Shown here: piece after piece, positions 6,336 through 10,841 of the stretch | Numbering within the stretch: the stretch's first letter is position 1 | Layout of the letters: each line of letters starts with the position of its first letter | Source of the DNA: JBFXEO01 sp050180015 | Lineage (GTDB): Bacteria; Bacteroidota; Bacteroidia; Bacteroidales; Tenuifilaceae | Assembly: GCA_050180015.1 (NCBI GenBank) | Contig: JBFXEO010000091.1 | Coordinates: 1 to 10,841, forward strand | Direction: 5' to 3' | Length of the DNA: 10,841 nt | Translations under genes and position numbers: made by a program | Notes under the pieces: generated by a model | Told to the model about the DNA's origin: nothing | The model's input: the letters and a program-made list of their open reading frames with translations, nothing else | The model's database searches: none

Positions 6336-7361
6336 ATGGCATATAGCAACCCGCTTATATCAGTAATAACGCCCACATACAACCATGAAAAGTTTATAGC
6401 GGATTGTATTGAATCGGTTTTAGGCCAGTCCTTTCAGAACTGGGAGATGATTATTGTGGACGATGGAAGTACCGATAGTACGGCACAAATTGTAGCGCGG
6501 TATTCTCAGGAAGATCCGCGAATACATCTTATAAGCCAGAGTAATACCGGGATTTTTCGACTGGCCGAAACCTATAATAAGGCGCTAAGAATGGCAAAGG
6601 GCAAGTATATTGCAATCCTCGAAGGCGATGATTACTGGCTGCCCCACAAATTGGACATACAGTTCAACACGATGGAAACCAACGCCAATGCTGTTTTATG
6701 TTGGTCCCGGGCTGCCTCTAGGCTTAATCATGAGAACCACACATATCAGGTACACCCCATTAATATTGCAAGTAATAAACAGTACTATAACAATAGCCCG
6801 GTAGGCAGCATTTTTAATGTGATTTTTGATGATTTTCTGCCACCGTTAACGTATTTTATCCGAAAGGAATCCCTTGATAAAATTGGCGGATTTAGCCAGG
6901 TGCTACCATTTCCTGCTGTTGATTTAAGCACTCTTTTGGCCATTAGCCTTCAGGGGCAATTCGTATTCATTGATGAAATTTTAGGAACATGGCGCTTAAA
7001 CCCCAATCAGGCCACAAAAACGTATATAAATGAGATTGTAGAGGGCTCTCACAAAATAATTTTAAGCCATTACAAACAAGTAGAGAAATTACCATTAACC
7101 CTAAAGTTTGACCATAAATTCATAGCGAATAATTATAGAAGGCGAAAAATTATTTCTCATGCAAGGAGTGGACGGTTTATGCTGATCCGGAAAAAGTTTA
7201 AAGACGCTAGGCGCGAGTACATCAAGGCAATAGTTGGAGGGGGATTTAAGGAGCCGATGTGGAAAATACGCGCGATGGTGGGGTTTGTTTTTAGCCTGTT
7301 CCATTGTAATGTTGAGGGATTTGCCCGATTGCTGGGGAAAAAGTATTATTCACCTGAATGA
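6336..7361 (+). CDS. Family 2 glycosyltransferase (GT-A fold)
   Basis: A cytoplasmic or membrane-associated inverting glycosyltransferase that would add a sugar from a nucleotide-sugar donor to the lipid-linked glycan. The 341-residue protein opens with ISVITPTYNHEKFI and ESVLGQSF (about 8-33). It carries the nucleotide-binding DDGSTD motif (42-47) and the metal/donor motif LEGDDYW (95-101), which stands in for the classical DxD. The segment IRKESLDKIGGF followed by a PAVDLSTLLAI stretch is the usual GT2 acceptor-side region. The C-terminal 100 residues are basic and amphipathic, suggesting peripheral membrane contact. It starts 2 nt after the flippase stop and its TGA overlaps the next ATG (ATGA, 7358-7361), so translation of these genes is probably coupled. 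Donor and linkage cannot be predicted by eye. Confidence 0.92.
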   Translation: MAYSNPLISVITPTYNHEKFIADCIESVLGQSFQNWEMIIVDDGSTDSTAQIVARYSQEDPRIHLISQSNTGIFRLAETYNKALRMAKGKYIAILEGDDYWLPHKLDIQFNTMETNANAVLCWSRAASRLNHENHTYQVHPINIASNKQYYNNSPVGSIFNVIFDDFLPPLTYFIRKESLDKIGGFSQVLPFPAVDLSTLLAISLQGQFVFIDEILGTWRLNPNQATKTYINEIVEGSHKIILSHYKQVEKLPLTLKFDHKFIANNYRRRKIISHARSGRFMLIRKKFKDARREYIKAIVGGGFKEPMWKIRAMVGFVFSLFHCNVEGFARLLGKKYYSPE

Positions 7362-7987
7362 AACAAAGCATTATGGACAGCTTTACTGATATTGCGGAGT
7401 CATATAGGAGTCAGTTTGGTAAAATTACTGTTGATTTGGGGTGTGGCCCCAATAAAAAGCATGGTACAATTGGAATAGATATGCTGCCGTTGCCCAATGT
7501 TGATTTTGTAACAAACATGGAGCAAGGACTTCCATTTATCCCCGATAATTTTATTGATGAATACGTTACCGTACATTTCCTGGAGCATATTAATAACCTT
7601 GAGCTACTGATGAAAGATATCCATCGGACGCTAAAGCCTAACGGTACCGTTAATATTATAGTACCCCATTTTTCGAATCCATACTATTATTCCGATTATA
7701 CGCATAAACGTTTTTTCGGATTATACTCATTCGATTACTTCTCCGGGGAAAAGAATAAGTACAGGAGAAAAGTTCCCGTCTATAACGGTTCTTTTAAATT
7801 CAGCGTAGAAAAAAGGAAACTATACATGAGGTCTCCCAACTTTTTTTGGATAAATATTTTCAAGAAATATACGTGGACAAAGCTGTTTAATTGCTGCCCA
7901 TTTATGCAAGAACTTTATGAAAATTCATTCTCATCATTTATCCCTTGCTACGAAATAGCATTTACCCTGAGAGTTCGAAAAGAATAG
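7358..7987 (+). CDS. SAM-dependent class I methyltransferase
   Basis: A 209-residue Rossmann-fold methyltransferase (type 11-like). Motif I is VDLGCGPNKK (25-34), an acidic residue that would bind the SAM ribose is D41 (GIDMLPL), and a post-I motif TVHFLEHI lies at about 71-78. LKPNGTVNIIVPHF is typical of the strand 5 region. A DYTHKRFFGLYSFDYF stretch then forms the substrate-side insert. The second half is rich in aromatic and basic residues. Position between two glycosyltransferases suggests methylation of a sugar or another group on the glycan, perhaps capping a chain; this is inference from context. The start at 7358 overlaps the previous stop. A second ATG at 7373 is possible, but the overlap favours the first. 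A 32-nt gap separates it from the next gene. Confidence 0.85.
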   Translation: MKQSIMDSFTDIAESYRSQFGKITVDLGCGPNKKHGTIGIDMLPLPNVDFVTNMEQGLPFIPDNFIDEYVTVHFLEHINNLELLMKDIHRTLKPNGTVNIIVPHFSNPYYYSDYTHKRFFGLYSFDYFSGEKNKYRRKVPVYNGSFKFSVEKRKLYMRSPNFFWINIFKKYTWTKLFNCCPFMQELYENSFSSFIPCYEIAFTLRVRKE

Positions 7988-8019
7988 AATGTTAGAGCGT
8001 ATCTACTGAAAGTTGTCCA

Positions 8020-9072
8020 ATGAAACCAAAAATTCTATATATAGCCCCCACAAAATCTACCTTTGTACTAAAGGATATAAAATTATTGGCCGAACACTAC
8101 ACTGTTCGTCTATCTGTTGCTAAGCTGGCAACCAAACCGTTACTAGTCCCAGCTTTCTTATTCATTCAATTCTTTCAAATACTACTAACAATTCATAAAT
8201 ACCAAGTCATTATTATCATGTTTGGAGGCTATTGGAGCTTAATGCCTACATTGCTTGGAAGAATTTTTAGCAAAAAAGTTATTGTTATTGCAGGCGGTAC
8301 CGATTGTGTTTCATATAGGTCAATTAATTATGGGAACTTGCGGAAGCCAATTTTAAGGAAAATTATAGGCTGGTCGTACTCCTTGGCATCGGTAATATGC
8401 CCCGTTGATGAATCCTTAATATACTTTGAGAACAGTTATTACGATAGCTCCCATCAGGGTATAAAGCATTACTTCCCCCATATTAAAACCAGAATATTTA
8501 CAGTATGTAATGGGTATGAAATCCCAGAAAAAAAAACAGGCCGGGTTCGAGAGAAAAATTCGTTTATAAGCGTTGCATTTTGCAACTCTTTAAGTAAGGC
8601 AAAGCTAAAAGGTTTGGACTTGATTATTGAAAATGCAAAATTTTTTCCAGATACAAAATTTACCATTGTTGGTATTGAAAATCCGCAGGGTTATTTTCCC
8701 GGAATACCCGGCAATGTTTATTTAATTGGGAAAACAGACCAGAAAATAGTTTACTCTTTGTTTGAAACCAGCGAATTTGTTATTCAATGCTCCATTTCTG
8801 AGGGTTTTCCGAATGCTCTTTGTGAGGCAATGTCAATGGGATGCATTCCTATTGTATCTCCGGTTGGAGCAATGCCTCATATTGCAGGAGATATTGGTTT
8901 CATTGTGGGCAAAAGGAGTTCAAATGATTTTTGTGCAGCAATTCAGCGTGCAATTAGTACCGGTCAGGATGAAAAACTAGTACGTTCAGGCAGATCCATA
9001 GAAAGAATTGGCACAAATTATTCAGAGGGTAACAGAATAGCCCAATTCGTTGAATTAATAGATAGTTTGTGA
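8020..9072 (+). CDS. Family 4 glycosyltransferase (GT-B fold)
   Basis: A retaining glycosyltransferase of the GT4 (glycosyl transferases group 1) family, 350 residues, probably acting at the cytoplasmic face on the same glycan. The N-terminal Rossmann domain begins KILYIAPTKSTF and includes a hydrophobic segment (about 41-58) and VIVIAGGTDC (87-96). The C-terminal domain has the donor-site signature SEGFPNALCEAMSMGCIPIVS with the EX7E pair E261 and E269, then PVGAMPHI. GLDLIIENAKFFPDTKFTIVG (198-218) is the usual start of that domain. A run of nine A residues at 8528-8536 encodes part of EKK near residue 171. The coding sequence looks more AT-rich than cheB or folD. It is the last gene of the cassette, and its TGA lies 7 nt from the convergent folD stop. 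Confidence 0.9.
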   Translation: MKPKILYIAPTKSTFVLKDIKLLAEHYTVRLSVAKLATKPLLVPAFLFIQFFQILLTIHKYQVIIIMFGGYWSLMPTLLGRIFSKKVIVIAGGTDCVSYRSINYGNLRKPILRKIIGWSYSLASVICPVDESLIYFENSYYDSSHQGIKHYFPHIKTRIFTVCNGYEIPEKKTGRVREKNSFISVAFCNSLSKAKLKGLDLIIENAKFFPDTKFTIVGIENPQGYFPGIPGNVYLIGKTDQKIVYSLFETSEFVIQCSISEGFPNALCEAMSMGCIPIVSPVGAMPHIAGDIGFIVGKRSSNDFCAAIQRAISTGQDEKLVRSGRSIERIGTNYSEGNRIAQFVELIDSL

Positions 9073-9079
9073 TTTCTGG

Positions 9080-9961
9080 CTATCCGTAAACCTCCTTCTT
9101 TGCCGCTTTTAAGGTGTTTTTGAGTAACGATACTATTGTTAAGGGTCCAACGCCGCCGGGGACGGGGGTTATGTAACTACATTTAGGGGCAACCTCATCG
9201 AACTTAACGTCGCCCAGCAGCTTCCAGCCCGATTTAGTTTTTTTGCTGGCAACCCTTGTTATTCCAACGTCAACAACAACTGCGCCCTCCTTTACCATGC
9301 CGGCAGTTACATATTCTGCCCTGCCAAGGGCAACAACAAGAATATCTGCGGATTTAGTGAATTCTTTGATATTTGGGGTACGGCTATGGCATACGGTTAC
9401 AGTGCAATCGCCGGGGTATGCTTTCTGCGAGAGCAGGTTGGCTATTGGCCTACCAACAATATTACTCCGTCCAAGCACCACGCAATGCTTGCCGGCTGTT
9501 TCAATTTTATACCGACGAAGTAACTCAATAATACCATCCGGAGTGGCAGAAATGTAGGAGGGAAGCCCAATAACCATTCTCCCGACGTTTACCGGATGAA
9601 ATCCATCCACATCTTTACGTGGATCAATGGCTTCAATTACTTTCTGCTCGTTGATATGTTCCGGGAGGGGCATTTGAACAATAAAGCCATCTACGTCAGG
9701 GTTGCTGTTCAGGGTATTTATCTGGTTTAGCAGCTCTGCCTCGGAAATTGTTTCCTCAAAGCGTAAAACCTGCGATTTGAATCCAACCTGCGCACAAGCC
9801 TTTTCTTTATGCCCCACGTAGGTCTCGCTTGCACCGTCGTGTCCTACCAGTACAGCGGCTAAATGGGGAATTTTACCGCCGTTTTTTTTAATCGTTTCAA
9901 CTTCAGCGGCAATTTCGGCCTTAATTTCATCGGCTATGCGTTTTCCATCGAGTAGTTCCAT
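9080..9961 (-). CDS. folD: FolD, bifunctional methylene-THF dehydrogenase/cyclohydrolase
   Basis: Cytoplasmic enzyme of one-carbon metabolism. It oxidises 5,10-methylene-THF to methenyl-THF with NADP and then hydrolyses it to 10-formyl-THF, which feeds purine and formyl-methionine synthesis. The 293-residue length is normal. The first signature GASETYVGHKEKACAQVG contains Y48 and catalytic K52. Q96 lies in VQMPLP and D119 in DPRKDVDGFHPVN. The nucleotide-binding part has GRSNIVGRPIANLL (164-177), and the C terminus has the second signature PVPGGVGPLT (266-275). It reads on the minus strand, 42 nt downstream of ffh, so the two probably share a transcript. The start codon is at 9959-9961. Its stop faces the GT4 stop with 7 nt between, leaving no room for a separate terminator. 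Confidence 0.97.
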   Translation of the reverse strand: MELLDGKRIADEIKAEIAAEVETIKKNGGKIPHLAAVLVGHDGASETYVGHKEKACAQVGFKSQVLRFEETISEAELLNQINTLNSNPDVDGFIVQMPLPEHINEQKVIEAIDPRKDVDGFHPVNVGRMVIGLPSYISATPDGIIELLRRYKIETAGKHCVVLGRSNIVGRPIANLLSQKAYPGDCTVTVCHSRTPNIKEFTKSADILVVALGRAEYVTAGMVKEGAVVVDVGITRVASKKTKSGWKLLGDVKFDEVAPKCSYITPVPGGVGPLTIVSLLKNTLKAAKKEVYG

Positions 9962-10003
9962 GCTAATATGTAATAGGTTAAGCGAAATGGTTAGAGATGT
10001 TTG

Positions 10004-10841
10004 TTATTTCCTGGGCTGCTGCGACATCATGCGGGCAAGGTTTTTTGCACCACCACCCGATACCATTTTCATCATCTTGCGCATGTCCTCAAACTGCTTC
10101 ATCAATCTATTTACTTCAACTATTGATGTTCCGCTACCTTCGGCAATACGTTTGCGACGGTTTCCATTCAGGAGCGTAGGATTTTCCCTTTCTGCCGGGG
10201 TCATGGATTTTATTATTGCCTCAACGCTTTTGAAAGCGTTATCATCAATATCGATATCTTTCATTACTTTTCCCATTCCAGGTATCATTCCTGCTAAATC
10301 CTTTATATTCCCCATCTTTTTTATTTGACCAATCTGGTCGAGGAAATCGTTGAAGTTGAACCTGTCCTTCAGAATTTTCTTGTGGAGTTCACGGGCCTGT
10401 TCAGCATCGTACTGCTCTTGCGCTTTTTCAACGAGCGTAACAATATCGCCCATACCCAGTATGCGGTCGGCCATACGTTCGGGGTGGAAAATGTCCAGCG
10501 CGTCGAGTTTTTCGCCCGTGCTTACAAACTTTATGGGTTTATTAACAACTGAGCGGATTGACAGCGCGGCTCCGCCACGGGTATCGCCGTCCAATTTAGT
10601 TAGAACAACTCCATTAAAGTCGAGTCTGTCGTTGAATTCCTTTGCGGTGTTAACGGCATCCTGGCCGGTCATGGCATCAACCACAAACAGGATTTCCTGT
10701 GGAGAAACAACCTTTTTGATGGAGGCCACTTCATTCATCATCTGCTCATCAATGGCTAAACGCCCAGCAGTATCTATAATTACTACGTTGTGGCCTGATG
10801 ATTTTGCCTGTTTGAGGGCGTCCTTTGCGATAGCAATAGGA
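10004..10841 (-). CDS. ffh: Ffh, signal recognition particle GTPase (N-terminal part outside window)
   Basis: Protein subunit of the bacterial signal recognition particle. It binds 4.5S RNA and hydrophobic signal sequences and delivers ribosomes to FtsY at the membrane. The frame stays open to the window edge, so the first Met in the window (codon at 10739-10741) is internal. About 278 residues are visible, from the middle of the G domain onward. They include VIIDTAGR (G3), TKLDGDTRGGAALS (G4 and following) and FVSTGEKLDALDIFHPERMADRILGMGD (end of the G domain and linker). The methionine-rich M domain follows, with IPGMGKVM, MTPAERENP, RRKRIAEGSGTSIVEVN and FEDMRKMMKMV. The NG N-terminal helices and P-loop lie outside. 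The C terminus is short, ending at a TAA at 10004-10006. folD follows 42 nt later on the same strand. Confidence 0.96.
   Translation of the reverse strand, partial: PIAIAKDALKQAKSSGHNVVIIDTAGRLAIDEQMMNEVASIKKVVSPQEILFVVDAMTGQDAVNTAKEFNDRLDFNGVVLTKLDGDTRGGAALSIRSVVNKPIKFVSTGEKLDALDIFHPERMADRILGMGDIVTLVEKAQEQYDAEQARELHKKILKDRFNFNDFLDQIGQIKKMGNIKDLAGMIPGMGKVMKDIDIDDNAFKSVEAIIKSMTPAERENPTLLNGNRRKRIAEGSGTSIVEVNRLMKQFEDMRKMMKMVSGGGAKNLARMMSQQPRK

Noticed and set aside
4834..9072. Insertion sequence or phage boundaries around the glycan cassette
   Set aside because: No transposase, integrase, terminal inverted repeats or target duplications are visible at either edge.
9936..10552. Plus-strand open frames over folD and ffh
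   Set aside because: They are antisense shadows of two well-conserved housekeeping genes.

Overview
The window looks like chromosomal DNA from a member of the Bacteroidota, probably a free-living relative of the Bacteroidales or Marinilabiliales. The reasons are protein flavour (the PAS/GAF sensor with its MRQNMEELQATQEEA-type coiled coil, FolD, Ffh), starts without Shine-Dalgarno sequences, and the ffh-folD pairing. The phylum is an inference from memory of these families, not from a search.

Layout. (1) Positions 2-2233, plus strand: a chemotaxis-type signalling run with the C-terminal half of a histidine kinase, cheD (receptor glutamine deamidase) and cheB (receptor methylesterase). The cheB frame is broken by one in-frame TAG at 1805-1807, between the catalytic His and Asp, while the rest of the frame reads on perfectly to 2233. 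(2) Positions 2234-2361: a spacer with a nested inverted repeat that looks like a terminator. (3) Positions 2362-4638: a two-TM, HAMP-like, GAF, triple-PAS sensor with no kinase or MCP signalling domain. (4) Positions 4639-4833: a spacer with two adjacent perfect inverted repeats, one with 16-bp arms. (5) Positions 4834-9072: a tightly packed surface-glycan cassette of Wzx-type flippase, GT2 glycosyltransferase, SAM methyltransferase and GT4 glycosyltransferase. It looks more AT-rich than its flanks by eye. (6) Positions 9080-10841, minus strand: the housekeeping pair folD and ffh (ffh is cut by the window end), convergent with the glycan cassette and only 7 bp from it.

How the parts work together. 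CheD and CheB normally tune chemoreceptors by deamidation and demethylation, but no receptor, CheA, CheW or CheR is visible here. The neighbouring kinase and the PAS membrane sensor are the obvious candidate partners, and that link is inference. The glycan cassette would assemble and decorate a lipid-linked oligosaccharide and flip it across the inner membrane. FolD supplies one-carbon folates and Ffh is the SRP GTPase; neither is related to the rest. I see no tRNA, rRNA, CRISPR, insertion sequence or phage gene, and no convincingly new system. The most notable points are the interrupted cheB, the output-less sensor beside cheD/cheB, the inverted repeats ahead of the sensor and glycan genes, and a G8 tract inside the flippase gene.
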